Below are positions 38,009 to 49,413 of a stretch of DNA of 64,000 nt, piece after piece; the first letter of the stretch is position 1; every line of letters starts with the position of its first letter. The notes under the pieces were generated by a model. That model was given only the letters and a program-made list of their open reading frames with translations. It did no database searches and was not told where the DNA came from. Source of the stretch: Pseudomonas sp. Fl4BN1 (GTDB taxonomy: Bacteria; Pseudomonadota; Gammaproteobacteria; Pseudomonadales; Pseudomonadaceae); contig NZ_JAAARM010000002.1 of assembly GCF_009908285.1 (NCBI RefSeq), positions 62,001-126,000 on the forward strand, written 5' to 3'. The translations under genes were made by a program, and so were the position numbers.

Positions 38009-38389
38009 TCAGCCGGCGACTTGCAGGCGCCAGGCGGCGAGCCCCAGCAGGAACCAGCCGACCAGGAAGGCAACGCCGCCGAAGGGGGTGATGATGCCCA
38101 GCTTGCTGATGCCGGTCAGGGTCAGCAGGTACAGGCTGCCGGAGAACAGCAGGATGCCCAGGGTGAAGGCTCCGCCGGCCCAGGTCACCAGGCGCCCGGG
38201 AATGTGCGCCGCCAGCAGGGCGACGCCGAACAGCGCCAGGGTATGCACCAGCTGATAGGTCACGCCGGTATGAAAAATAGCCAGGTATTCCGTGCTCAGG
38301 CGGTTTTTCAGGCCGTGGGCGGCGAAGGCCCCGAGGGCAACCCCGGTGAAACCGAAAAAGGCGGCCAGCATCAGGAAGCCACGCAACAT
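38009..38389 (-). CDS. DUF423 membrane protein
   Basis: Small inner-membrane protein (126 residues) of the YgdD/DUF423 family. Four hydrophobic helices are visible, and the signature GAFAAHGLKNRLS with HTGVTYQLVHTLALF lies between the first two. Function is unknown. GGAG lies before the ATG. It is divergent from mtgA across 74 bases and precedes thiS by 70 bases, as in P. aeruginosa. Confidence 0.88.
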   Translation of the reverse strand: MLRGFLMLAAFFGFTGVALGAFAAHGLKNRLSTEYLAIFHTGVTYQLVHTLALFGVALLAAHIPGRLVTWAGGAFTLGILLFSGSLYLLTLTGISKLGIITPFGGVAFLVGWFLLGLAAWRLQVAG

Positions 38390-38424
38390 GAGGAACTCCA
38401 GTCAGATTCAGCACAAAGGGTCTG

Positions 38425-38430
38425 TATAAT
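38425..38430 (+). promoter_or_regulatory. -10 element for mtgA
   Basis: A perfect TATAAT lies 34 bases upstream of the mtgA ATG, in the 74-base gap between divergent genes. No good -35 hexamer is seen 16-18 bases upstream (TCAGAT at best), so this is only a candidate. Confidence 0.45.
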
Positions 38431-38463
38431 GGCGCGCTCAACGGGTTCGGCCAAGCCATCTCT

Positions 38464-39186
38464 ATGCTGCGTTATCTGTTTCGTCGCCTTGTAAAAGCCT
38501 TGATGTGGTTCGCCGTCGCCAGCGTCCTGCTGGTGCTGTTGTTCCGTGTAGTGCCACCACCGGGCACCGCGCTGATGGTCGAGCGCAAGATCGAATCCTG
38601 GATCGACGACGATCCCATCGACCTGCAACGCACCTGGAAACCCTGGGACGAAATCTCCGACGATCTCAAGGTTGCGGTGATTGCCGGTGAGGACCAGAAA
38701 TTCCCCGAGCACTGGGGCTTCGATATCGACGCGATCCAGGCGGCCTTCGCCCACAACGAGCGTGGCGGTTCGATCCGTGGCGCCAGCACCCTGAGCCAGC
38801 AAGTGTCGAAGAACCTGTTCCTGTGGTCCGGCCGCAGCTACCTGCGCAAAGGCCTGGAAGCCTGGTTCACCGCACTGATCGAAGTGCTCTGGCCGAAACA
38901 GCGGATCCTTGAGGTCTACCTCAACAGCGCTGAATGGGACGAAGGCGTGTTTGGCGCCGAGGCCGCCGCGCGCCACCACTTCGGCGCCAGCGCCGCCAAT
39001 CTGTCCCGACAACAGGCCAGCCTGCTGGCCGCAGTCCTGCCCAACCCACGAGTGTGGAGCGCCGCACGCCCGAGCACCTATGTCCAGCAACGAGCCGGCT
39101 GGATCCGCCGGCAGATGAGCCAGCTGGGTGGCGCCGACTACCTGAATCGCCTGAACCAGACACGCCAGCCCCCTTGGGCCCAGTAA
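38464..39186 (+). CDS. mtgA: Monofunctional peptidoglycan transglycosylase MtgA
   Basis: Membrane-anchored GT51 glycosyltransferase that polymerises lipid II. The 240-residue protein has one N-terminal transmembrane helix (about residues 13-30) and the catalytic motifs GEDQKFPEHWGFD (glutamate near residue 77), GGSIRGASTLSQQVSKNLFL and WPKQRILEVYLNSAEW. No transpeptidase domain follows, which is why it is called monofunctional. It converges on rpoH, with a shared bidirectional terminator. Confidence 0.96.
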   Translation: MLRYLFRRLVKALMWFAVASVLLVLLFRVVPPPGTALMVERKIESWIDDDPIDLQRTWKPWDEISDDLKVAVIAGEDQKFPEHWGFDIDAIQAAFAHNERGGSIRGASTLSQQVSKNLFLWSGRSYLRKGLEAWFTALIEVLWPKQRILEVYLNSAEWDEGVFGAEAAARHHFGASAANLSRQQASLLAAVLPNPRVWSAARPSTYVQQRAGWIRRQMSQLGGADYLNRLNQTRQPPWAQ

Positions 39187-39211
39187 ACCAGAAGGTCCTG
39201 GTTTTCCGGGT

Positions 39212-39270
39212 CACCGCCTCGCGGCACCAAGCCCGGAAACAAAAACGCCCCGATCATCTCGGGGCGTTTT
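39212..39270. terminator. Bidirectional terminator between mtgA and rpoH
   Basis: AAAACGCCCCGA (from 39242) pairs with TCGGGGCGTTTT (to 39270), with A-rich and T-rich flanks, so it can end transcripts from either side. Just before it, TTTCCGGG and CCCGGAAA (39212-39239) form a second stem that encloses CCGC/GCGG. Two stacked hairpins thus separate the convergent genes. Confidence 0.88.
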
Positions 39271-39286
39271 GCATGACGCTTAGTCG

Positions 39287-40141
<855 letters not shown>

Positions 40142-40169
40142 ACGAAAAAACCTCCGACTCACATAACTC

Positions 40170-40217
40170 GTGCCATTAGGCACTGCGAAAATTGACCGGA
40201 AACCGCGAAACAAGTTC
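40170..40217 (-). promoter_or_regulatory. AlgU/RpoE-type promoter of rpoH
   Basis: On the minus strand GAACTT (40212-40217) and TCAAT (40191-40195) are separated by exactly 16 bases, fitting the sigma-E/AlgU consensus. An RpoE-type promoter is known for rpoH in E. coli and an AlgU one in P. aeruginosa. The predicted leader then starts with a perfect hairpin, GTGCCTAATGGCAC (40170-40183). Confidence 0.75.
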
Positions 40218-40254
40218 CCATAAACACTGAAAGGTCAATACAAGCAAAAAGACA

Positions 40255-41277
40255 CTACTTCGGTGCCAGCTCCCTCAGGTGGCGGGCCACCGCAATCCAC
40301 GCACCGATATAACCCAACAGTACCGCCCCTAGCAAGAGCGACAGACCATCGGCAACCGGCACACCCGCAAGGGCAAAATCACTGCCGTACAAACCAGCCA
40401 GACCGATTACCGCATCGTTCAACCAGTTCAGGCCGAACGCCAACACGCCCCAGGACAGAATCCCCGCGCCAAAACCATACAGCGCGCCCATATAAAGGAA
40501 GGGCCGACGAACATAGCTGTCCGTGCCGCCGACGAGTTTAATCACTTCTATCTCTGTGCGGCGGTTTTCAATATGAAGACGAATGGTATTGCCTATCACC
40601 AAAAGTAATGCAGAAACCAGCAGCACGGTCAGACCGAAGACAAACCGGTCTCCCAGCTTGAGGATGGCCGCCAAGCGCTCGACCCATACCAGGTCCAACT
40701 GCGCCAGTTGCACCTTGGGCATTTCCGCCAGGCGCTGACGCAAGGCTTCAAGCGTCGCCTTGTCCACTTCGTTGGGCGTCACCAGCACCACGCCCGGCAG
40801 CGGGTTATGGGGCAACTCGCGCAATGCCTCGCCCAGCCCGGACTGCTGCTGGAACTCTTCCAGGGCCTTTTCCTTGCTGATGAACTCGGCATCCGCCACG
40901 CCGGGCAGGCCCTTGATCTCTTCGCTGAGCTTCTCGCCCTCGACACCAGAGGCGCCCAGGTCCAGGTACAGCGAGATCTGCGCCGCGCGCTGCCAGGAAC
41001 CGCCCAGGCGCTCGACATTGTTCAGTAACAACGACAGGCCCATGGGCAGGCTCAGGGCCACCGCCATCACCAGGCAGGTAAAGAAGCTGCCGATGGGCTG
41101 CTTGCCCAGGCGCCGCAGGCTGTCCAGCAGACTGGCGCGGTGACTTTCCATCCACGCTCGCAGCAGAGTGCCAAAATCCGGGCCGTCGTCTTCGTCGCGT
41201 TTTTTCTTTGGCGGCGGTGCTTCGGACGCCTTGGGCGCTACGCGCTCCGCCACTTTTGGGGTACGTGTGGCACTCAT
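40255..41277 (-). CDS. ftsX: Cell division protein FtsX
   Basis: Membrane subunit of the FtsEX complex that controls septal peptidoglycan hydrolases. The 340-residue protein has a charged cytoplasmic N-terminus, a first transmembrane helix (about residues 63-84), a periplasmic loop and three C-terminal helices. FtsX-type motifs are NNVERLGGSWQRAAQISLYLD and EIEVIKLVGGTDSYVRRPF. It overlaps ftsE by four bases in the ftsY-ftsE-ftsX operon. Confidence 0.95.
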   Translation of the reverse strand: MSATRTPKVAERVAPKASEAPPPKKKRDEDDGPDFGTLLRAWMESHRASLLDSLRRLGKQPIGSFFTCLVMAVALSLPMGLSLLLNNVERLGGSWQRAAQISLYLDLGASGVEGEKLSEEIKGLPGVADAEFISKEKALEEFQQQSGLGEALRELPHNPLPGVVLVTPNEVDKATLEALRQRLAEMPKVQLAQLDLVWVERLAAILKLGDRFVFGLTVLLVSALLLVIGNTIRLHIENRRTEIEVIKLVGGTDSYVRRPFLYMGALYGFGAGILSWGVLAFGLNWLNDAVIGLAGLYGSDFALAGVPVADGLSLLLGAVLLGYIGAWIAVARHLRELAPK

Positions 41278-41941
41278 ACGCCGGCCTCCCCATCGCCGAT
41301 CAAGCGACCGCGTTGCAGGGTCAGCATGCGGTGGCGCATGCGGGCGATCAGCGCCAGATCGTGACTGGCGATCAGCACGCTGGTCCCCAGGCGGTTGATA
41401 TCTTCAAAGACGCCCATGATTTCCGCCGCAAGGCGCGGGTCGAGGTTACCGGTGGGTTCGTCTGCCAACAGCAGCGCCGGGCGATGCACGATGGCCCGGG
41501 CGATGCCGACGCGTTGTTGCTGGCCGGTGGACAGGTCGCCAGGGTAGAGATCGGTTTTATCCGACAGTGCTACACGCTCCAGGGCCGAGTCCACGCGCTT
41601 GGCGATTTCCGCCTTGGACAGGCCCAGGATCTGCAGCGGCAAGGCGATGTTGTTGAACACTGTGCGATCGAACAACAGTTGGTGATTCTGGAACACCACG
41701 CCGATCTGCCGGCGCAGGAACGGGATCTGCGCATTGCTGATCTGCCCAAGGTCCTGGCCAGCCAGCAACAATTTGCCAGTGGTCGGGCGCTCCATGGCCA
41801 ACAGCAGGCGCAGCAAGGTGCTCTTGCCGGCGCCGGAATGGCCGGTGACAAACAGGAATTCGCCGCGACGGACGCGAAAGCTCAGCTCATGCAGGCCGAC
41901 GTGGCCGTTGGGATAGCGCTTACCGACCTGTTCGAAACGAA

Positions 41942-41945
<4 letters not shown>
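41274..41945 (-). CDS. ftsE: Cell division ATP-binding protein FtsE
   Basis: ABC-type ATPase of FtsEX, 223 residues. Walker A is GHSGAGKST near residue 36, the signature is LSTGQQQRVGIARAI and Walker B is ALLLADEPTGNLD, followed by the H-loop in VLIASHDL. It overlaps ftsY upstream and ftsX downstream by four bases each, so the three are translationally coupled. Confidence 0.96.
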
Positions 41946-43510
<1,565 letters not shown>

Positions 43511-43865
43511 GGAGGACGGCTATCTCAAGGTAGCGATGCGCCAGTGGGCGCCTCGGCAAATAAATATTCGATGCAGAACAGACTACGATTAACCCAGCTT
43601 GTTCACGCGCAACATTTTGTCGAAGTGCTCAATAGCACCTCAAGGCTCGACTTTACTTAGGACTGGAACGGCAAAATCGGCGAAAGAGCGAAGTTTAGCG
43701 GATAAAACCGCGCCTCTTGCCGGTAACTCATACAACCTGCTCAAGCACATCCTGATCCGCGAAGACCTGATAGGCGTGGCCGCCAGTAAAACGGATCAGT
43801 ATCCTAGCACCTCCTCGCCCGCCGACGCTAAGAACACGCGGGCAGCCCAACAGGTTTAAAAACGA
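43511..43865. other. Divergent gap between ftsY and M16 peptidase gene
   Basis: This 355-base gap should hold the promoters for ftsYEX and for the peptidase pair. A small hairpin, GCGCCAGTGGGCGC (43538-43551), lies in the likely ftsY leader. An 86-codon frame starting with TTG at 43599 lacks a ribosome site and any recognisable motif, and is not called as a gene. No convincing sigma-70 pair was found by eye. Confidence 0.6.
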
Positions 43866-45221
43866 ATGAATGCTCTAGCCCGCCGCGCCGCAGGCCTGCT
43901 GCTCAGCACAGTTTGTCTGCCCCTTGCAGCCCTGGCTGCCGACCCGCAACCCACCCACGAATTCCCCCTCGACAACGGCCTCAAGGTCATCGTCCGTGAA
44001 GATCATCGCGCCCCCGTGGTGGTCTCCCAGGTCTGGTACAAGGTCGGTTCCAGCTACGAAACCCCGGGCCAGACCGGTTTGTCCCACGCCCTGGAACACA
44101 TGATGTTCAAGGGCAGCGAGAAAGTCGGCCCCGGCGAAGCCTCGTTGATCCTGCGGGACCTGGGTGCCGAAGAGAACGCCTTCACCAGTGACGACTTCAC
44201 CGCTTATTACCAGGTACTGGCCCGCGACCGCCTGGGCGTGGCCCTGGAACTGGAAGCCGATCGCATGGCCAGCCTGCGCCTGCCGGCCGACGAGTTCAGC
44301 CGCGAGATCGAAGTGATCAAGGAAGAACGTCGCCTGCGCACTGACGACAAGCCGATGTCCAAGGCCTATGAACGCTTCAAGGCAATGGCCTACCCGGCCA
44401 GCGGCTACCACACCCCGACCATCGGCTGGATGGCCGACCTGAACCGGATGAAGGTCGAGGAACTGCGCCACTGGTACCAGGCCTGGTACGTACCGAACAA
44501 CGCCACCCTGGTGGTGGTCGGCGACGTCACCCCGGACGAGGTGAAAACCCTGGCCCAGCGCTATTTCGGTGCGATCCCCAAGCGTGACGTGCCGCCGGCG
44601 AAGATCCCCATGGAACTGGCCGAGCCCGGCGAGCGCCTGATCACCCTGCACGTGAAGACCCAACTGCCGAGCCTGATGCTGGCCTTCAACGTACCCAGCA
44701 TCGCCACTGCCGAGGACAAGCGCTCGGTGAATGCCCTGCGCCTGGCGGCGGCCCTGCTGGACGGTGGCTACAGCGCTCGTATCCCGACTCAGCTGGAGCG
44801 CGGCGAAGAGCTGCTGTCCGGCGGCTCCACCGGTTACGACGCCTACACCCGCGGCGACAGCCTGTTCATGCTTTCGGCCACCCCCAACAGCCAGAAGAAG
44901 AAAACCATCGCCCAGGCCGAAGCCGGGCTGTGGCGCTTGCTGGACCAGTTGAAAACCACCCCGCCCTCCGCCGAAGAACTGGAGCGAGTACGGGCCCAGG
45001 TCATCGCCGGGCTGGTCTACGAGCGTGACTCGATCACCAGCCAGGCCACTGCCATCGGCCAGCTGGAAACCGTCGGCCTGTCGTGGAAACTGATGGACAC
45101 CGAGCTGGCGGAACTGCAAGGCGTGACCCCGGAAGACATCCAGAAGGCCGCCCGCACTTATTTCACTCGGGAGCGTATGAGCGTGGCCCATGTACTGCCT
45201 GAGGAGTCCGCTCATGAGTAA
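43866..45221 (+). CDS. M16 family zinc metallopeptidase (catalytic)
   Basis: Exported peptidase of the pitrilysin/M16 family, 451 residues. A signal peptide (about residues 1-25, LLLSTVCLPLAALAA) is followed by the inverted zinc motif HxxEH at His74, Glu77 and His78 (SHALEHMMF). The distal glutamate lies further on, in the EIEVIKEERR region. It should form a heterodimer with the next protein, which lacks the motif. The last eight bases overlap that gene. Confidence 0.92.
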   Translation: MNALARRAAGLLLSTVCLPLAALAADPQPTHEFPLDNGLKVIVREDHRAPVVVSQVWYKVGSSYETPGQTGLSHALEHMMFKGSEKVGPGEASLILRDLGAEENAFTSDDFTAYYQVLARDRLGVALELEADRMASLRLPADEFSREIEVIKEERRLRTDDKPMSKAYERFKAMAYPASGYHTPTIGWMADLNRMKVEELRHWYQAWYVPNNATLVVVGDVTPDEVKTLAQRYFGAIPKRDVPPAKIPMELAEPGERLITLHVKTQLPSLMLAFNVPSIATAEDKRSVNALRLAAALLDGGYSARIPTQLERGEELLSGGSTGYDAYTRGDSLFMLSATPNSQKKKTIAQAEAGLWRLLDQLKTTPPSAEELERVRAQVIAGLVYERDSITSQATAIGQLETVGLSWKLMDTELAELQGVTPEDIQKAARTYFTRERMSVAHVLPEESAHE

Positions 45222-46704
45222 GCGCAAGAATGCTTCACCGATCCTGCTGGGCCTGGCCCTGGTGGCCCTGCTCACTGCCGGTGGCCTGTACCTGTCGCGC
45301 TCCGGCGAATCCAATGCCAGCCAGGCCCTGGACAACGCCAAGTCCAGCCAGAAGCTGCAATCCCTGGCCGAGCTGGATGGCAAGGCCCCCAGCCATCGCG
45401 ACCTCAATGTGCAAACCTGGAACACCGCCGAAGGCGCCAAGGTGCTGTTCGTCGAGGCCCGCGAGCTGCCGATGTTCGACATGCGCCTGATCTTCGCCGC
45501 TGGCAGCAGCCAGGATGGCAACACCTCCGGCCTGGCCCTGCTGACCAACGCCATGCTCAACGAAGGCGTGGCCGGCAAGGACGTTGGCGCCATCGCCCGG
45601 GGCTTTGAAAGCCTGGGCGCGGATATCGGCAACGGCGCCTACAAGGACATGGCCGTGGTCTCGCTGCGCAGTCTCAGCGCTGTGGATAAACGCCAGCCGG
45701 CGCTGAAACTGTTCGCCGAAGTGGTGGGCAAGCCGACCTTCCCCGCCGACTCCCTGGCACGAATCAAGAACCAGTTGCTCGCCGGCTTCGAGTACCAGAA
45801 GCAGAACCCCGGCAAACTGGCCAGCCTGGAACTGATGCAGCGCCTGTACGGCAACCATCCCTATGCTCATCCCAGCGAAGGCAATGCCAAGAGCGTTCCG
45901 GGCATCACCCTGGCGCAGTTGCAGGCCTTTCATGCCAAGGCCTATGCCGCCGGCAACGTGGTGATCGCGCTGGTGGGCGACCTCTCGCGCAGCGACGCCG
46001 AGGCGATTGCCGCGCAGGTTTCCGCTGCACTGCCCAAGGGCCCGGCCCTGGCGAAGATCGAGCAACCCGTTGAACCCAAGGCCAGCGTCGGCCATATCGA
46101 GTTCCCGTCAAGCCAGACCAACCTGATGCTGGCGCAACTGGGGATCGACCGTGACGATCCGGATTACGCCGCAGTGTCCCTGGGCAACCAGATCCTCGGC
46201 GGTGGCGGTTTCGGCACCCGACTGATGAGCGAAGTCCGCGAGAAGCGCGGCCTCACCTACGGCGTCTACTCCGGCTTTACCCCGATGCAGGCCCGCGGCC
46301 CGTTCATGATCAACCTGCAGACCCGTGCAGAAATGAGTGAGGGCACCTTGAAGCTGGTGCAGGACGTGTTCGCCGACTACCTGAAGAACGGCCCGACCCA
46401 GAAGGAACTGGACGACGCCAAGCGTGAACTGGCCGGCAGCTTCCCACTGTCCACCGCCAGCAACGCCGATATCGTCGGCCAGCTGGGGGCCATGGGTTTC
46501 TACAATCTGCCGTTGAGCTACCTGGAAGACTTCATGCGTCAATCCCAGGAGCTGACGGTGGAACAGGTCAAGGCCGCCATGAACAAACACCTGAGCGTCG
46601 ACAAGATGGTCATTGTCAGCGCCGGTCCTACCGTCGCGCAAAAGCCGTTGCCGCCCCCCACTGACAAACCCACCGAGCAGCCGCTCGGGGTTCCGGAGCA
46701 CTAA
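45214..46704 (+). CDS. M16 family peptidase-like protein (non-catalytic partner)
   Basis: Second M16 protein, 496 residues, with an N-terminal signal or anchor segment (about residues 8-26, ILLGLALVALLTAGGLYL). Where the partner has HALEH, this one reads LALLTNAMLNEG, so the zinc motif is lost. The C-terminal half keeps the M16 substrate-binding region, including LGGGGFGTRLMSEVREKRGLTYGVYSG. Such pairs of active and inactive subunits are common in M16. The ATG at 45214 overlaps the upstream stop, and the gene overlaps rsmD by one base. Confidence 0.9.
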   Translation: MSKRKNASPILLGLALVALLTAGGLYLSRSGESNASQALDNAKSSQKLQSLAELDGKAPSHRDLNVQTWNTAEGAKVLFVEARELPMFDMRLIFAAGSSQDGNTSGLALLTNAMLNEGVAGKDVGAIARGFESLGADIGNGAYKDMAVVSLRSLSAVDKRQPALKLFAEVVGKPTFPADSLARIKNQLLAGFEYQKQNPGKLASLELMQRLYGNHPYAHPSEGNAKSVPGITLAQLQAFHAKAYAAGNVVIALVGDLSRSDAEAIAAQVSAALPKGPALAKIEQPVEPKASVGHIEFPSSQTNLMLAQLGIDRDDPDYAAVSLGNQILGGGGFGTRLMSEVREKRGLTYGVYSGFTPMQARGPFMINLQTRAEMSEGTLKLVQDVFADYLKNGPTQKELDDAKRELAGSFPLSTASNADIVGQLGAMGFYNLPLSYLEDFMRQSQELTVEQVKAAMNKHLSVDKMVIVSAGPTVAQKPLPPPTDKPTEQPLGVPEH

Positions 46705-47324
46705 TGGCCCGTCCAGCCCGTCCCAGCAAGAAACCCGTCCACAACCAGCACAACGGTGTGGGCCAGCTGCGCATCATCGGCGGCGAATGGCGCAGCCGTA
46801 AGCTGAGCTTCCCCGACCTGCCGGGGCTGCGGCCGACTCCGGACCGGGTGCGCGAAACCCTGTTCAACTGGCTCGCGCCTCATGTCGCCGGAGCCAAGGT
46901 CATCGACCTGTTCGCCGGCAGCGGCGCGGTATTCCTCGAAGCCCTGTCCCGTGGCGCCGCCACGGGCCTGGCCCTGGACAGCAACAACGTCGCGATCTCC
47001 AGCCTGCGCGAGCACCTGGGCACCCTGCACTGCACCGTAGGCCAGGCGCAGACCGCCGACGCCCTGCGCTACCTGGAAACCCAACCGGCGACGCCCTACG
47101 ACCTGGCATTCCTCGACCCGCCGTTCAACCAGAACCTGCTGCCCGCGGCCTGCGCCCTGCTGGAAGAGCGCGGCTGGCTGGCGGAAGACGCCTGGATCTA
47201 CACCGAAAGCGAAACCCCGCCGTCAACCCTGGGCCTGCCCGGGCGCTGGCGCCTGCACCGTGAACAAAAATCCGGGCAGGTGTATTACTCGTTGTGGCAA
47301 CGTATGGCTGAGAGCGCCGCTTAG
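46704..47324 (+). CDS. rsmD: 16S rRNA (guanine966-N2)-methyltransferase RsmD
   Basis: Methylates G966 of 16S rRNA. The 206-residue protein starts with a basic tail, then RIIGGEWRSRKLSFPDLPGLRPTPDRVRETLFNWL in separate conserved blocks. Motif I is VIDLFAGSGAVFLEALSRG and the N6/N2-type catalytic motif DPPF lies in LAFLDPPFNQ. It overlaps the M16 gene by one base (TAATG). The next gene is about 200 bases away. Confidence 0.95.
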   Translation: MARPARPSKKPVHNQHNGVGQLRIIGGEWRSRKLSFPDLPGLRPTPDRVRETLFNWLAPHVAGAKVIDLFAGSGAVFLEALSRGAATGLALDSNNVAISSLREHLGTLHCTVGQAQTADALRYLETQPATPYDLAFLDPPFNQNLLPAACALLEERGWLAEDAWIYTESETPPSTLGLPGRWRLHREQKSGQVYYSLWQRMAESAA

Positions 47325-47528
47325 AACCCGTTGAGGCTCTAGCGAGCGACGCTCAGGCAAGGCAAAAATGGCCGAGAAAGCGCAGTTCAAGGGCAAGAGT
47401 GGGTATATCGAAGGCATTTTTGATGCCCCGTGAGCCAAGCGCAGCAGATCCTGAACCGGTTCTTTACCTCGGCCGTAACAGATGCGTAGCCCGCCCGGGC
47501 TGCGCACCGCCGCATCGAGACCCTTCCC

Positions 47529-48530
47529 GTGGCTGATTCGCCTGATCGCTTTATCCCTGCCTTCGGCCTGGGCAACCCGCACCTGCAAACCCTGTGGGGC
47601 CCGCTGTGGCGCCCGACTACTCACCTTGAGCGCCAGCGCGAGCGCCTGTGGCTGGAAGACGGCGACTTTCTCGATCTTGACTGGCACGGGCCCCATAGCG
47701 CCGAGGCGCCGCTGGTACTGGTGCTGCATGGCCTGACCGGCTCCTCCAACTCGCCTTATGTCGCCGGCCTGCAAAAGACCTTGGCGGCCCAGGGCTGGGC
47801 CAGTGCAGCACTGAACTGGCGCGGCTGCTCCGGCGAACCCAATCTGCTGCCCCGCAGCTATCACTCCGGCGCCAGCGAAGACCTGGCCTCGGCCATCGCC
47901 CACCTGCGAGCCAAGCGTCCCCAAGCGCCGCTGTACGCGGTGGGTTATTCCCTGGGGGGCAATGTGCTGCTCAAGTACCTGGGGGAAAGCGGCAGCAACA
48001 GCCCGTTGCAAGGGGCCGCGGCGGTGTCGGTGCCGTTTCGCCTGGATCAATGCGCGGACCGCATCGGCCAGGGCTTTTCCAAGGTCTATCAGGCGCACTT
48101 CATGCGCGAGATGCTGGCCTACATCAAGGACAAGCAGCGCCAGTTCCAGCACGACGGTCGCCACGAAGGCCTGGCGACCCTGGCGCAGCTCGGCTCGCTG
48201 GAAAAGATGCGGACCTTCTGGGACTTCGATGGCCGGGTCACCGCGCCACTGCATGGGTTCGCTGATGCCCAGGACTATTACCGTCGCGCTTCCAGCCGCT
48301 ATTTCCTCGGCGAGATCCGCACCCCGACCCTGATCATTCAGGCGGCGGACGATCCGTTCGTATTTCCTCACAGCCTGCCCGAAGCCGCCGAGCTGTCCGC
48401 CAGTACCCAATTCGAACTTCAGGCCCGGGGCGGCCACGTGGGTTTTGTCGAAGGCACGCTGAAACGCCCCAGCTACTACCTGGAACGGCGCATTCCGCAA
48501 TGGCTGTCAGAGCTGGGCCGCCATGGATAA
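47529..48530 (+). CDS. Alpha/beta hydrolase, YheT family
   Basis: Predicted cytoplasmic esterase-like hydrolase of the YheT group, 333 residues. The N-terminal PAFGLGNPHLQTLWGPLWRP segment is the family hallmark. LVLVLHGLTGSSNSPYV gives the oxyanion strand, and the nucleophile elbow is GYSLGGN with a serine near residue 141. The C-terminal acid and histidine are in IIQAADDPFVFP and ARGGHVGFVEG. Its substrate is unknown. It overlaps the AraC gene by eight bases. Confidence 0.88.
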   Translation: MADSPDRFIPAFGLGNPHLQTLWGPLWRPTTHLERQRERLWLEDGDFLDLDWHGPHSAEAPLVLVLHGLTGSSNSPYVAGLQKTLAAQGWASAALNWRGCSGEPNLLPRSYHSGASEDLASAIAHLRAKRPQAPLYAVGYSLGGNVLLKYLGESGSNSPLQGAAAVSVPFRLDQCADRIGQGFSKVYQAHFMREMLAYIKDKQRQFQHDGRHEGLATLAQLGSLEKMRTFWDFDGRVTAPLHGFADAQDYYRRASSRYFLGEIRTPTLIIQAADDPFVFPHSLPEAAELSASTQFELQARGGHVGFVEGTLKRPSYYLERRIPQWLSELGRHG

Positions 48531-49356
48531 GTCCGCCCGGGAGTCGATCCGTTTCTGGCAGGCCGCGCCCCTGGCGGGGGTAGAACTTCTGGCTGCGCGG
48601 TATATCGAACAGCGCTTCGTGCCCCATGTGCATGACGGCTATGTGATCGGCATGATCATGGCCGGGGCCCAGCGCTACCGTTATCGCGGCGCCGAGCACC
48701 TGGCAGGCAGCGGCACCCTGGTGCTGATCAATCCGGATGAGCTGCACACCGGGGCCAAAGGCGCCGAAGACGGCTGGCTGTATCGGGCCTTCTACCCCGA
48801 CAACCAACAGATTCTCGGTTTACTGGAGGAGTTGGAACTGCCCAGCGGCAGCCTGCCGACCTTTGGGGCGACGCTGTACCGCGATGCGGATCTGGTCAGC
48901 GGCTTCGCCCGTTTGCACCATCTGCTGGAAAGCCCGGCCACAGCCCTGCAACAGCAGACCCAGTGGCGGGAAATGCTGCTTCTGCTGTTGCAGCGACACG
49001 CTGCGGTCAAGGCACCGGGTGAACCTGGGCAGGAACACCGGGCGATTGTGCAAGCCAAGGAGTTGCTGCGGGCGCAATTGGCGGCACCGCCGTCACTGGA
49101 GGAATTGGCCGCAGCCGTGAATCTGTCACCGTTCCACTTTGCCCGAGTGTTCCGCCGGGCCACGGGGATTCCGCCCCATACCTGGCTGATGCAGCAACGC
49201 ATCGCCAAGGCCCGAGCCTTGTTGCGCGACGGTTGCCTGCCGCTGGAAGTCGCGACTCAGTTGGGGTTTGCCGACCAGAGTCACCTCAGTCGGCAGTTCA
49301 AGCAGGTTTACGGCGTAGCGCCAGCGGCCTACCGCAGTGCACTGCAGGCCACCTGA
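48523..49356 (+). CDS. AraC-family transcriptional regulator
   Basis: Regulator of 277 residues with an N-terminal cupin-type ligand-binding domain (HVHDGYVIGMIMAGAQRYRYRG, then LVLINPDELHTG). Its C-terminal double helix-turn-helix (about residues 175-273) has LAAAVNLSPFHFARVFRRATG and ATQLGFADQSHLSRQFKQVYG. It overlaps the hydrolase gene and faces the sulfurtransferase gene. Its target and inducer are not evident. Confidence 0.88.
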   Translation: MDKSARESIRFWQAAPLAGVELLAARYIEQRFVPHVHDGYVIGMIMAGAQRYRYRGAEHLAGSGTLVLINPDELHTGAKGAEDGWLYRAFYPDNQQILGLLEELELPSGSLPTFGATLYRDADLVSGFARLHHLLESPATALQQQTQWREMLLLLLQRHAAVKAPGEPGQEHRAIVQAKELLRAQLAAPPSLEELAAAVNLSPFHFARVFRRATGIPPHTWLMQQRIAKARALLRDGCLPLEVATQLGFADQSHLSRQFKQVYGVAPAAYRSALQAT

Positions 49357-49413
49357 CGCGGCAACGGCCGTGGCGCGGGCACTTGTTCCTTCGCGCCCCC
49401 AACCACATCGGGT

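Noticed and set aside
43599..43859. 86-codon frame between ftsY and the M16 gene
   Set aside because: TTG start, no ribosome site, no recognisable motif, and it occupies the space expected for divergent promoters.
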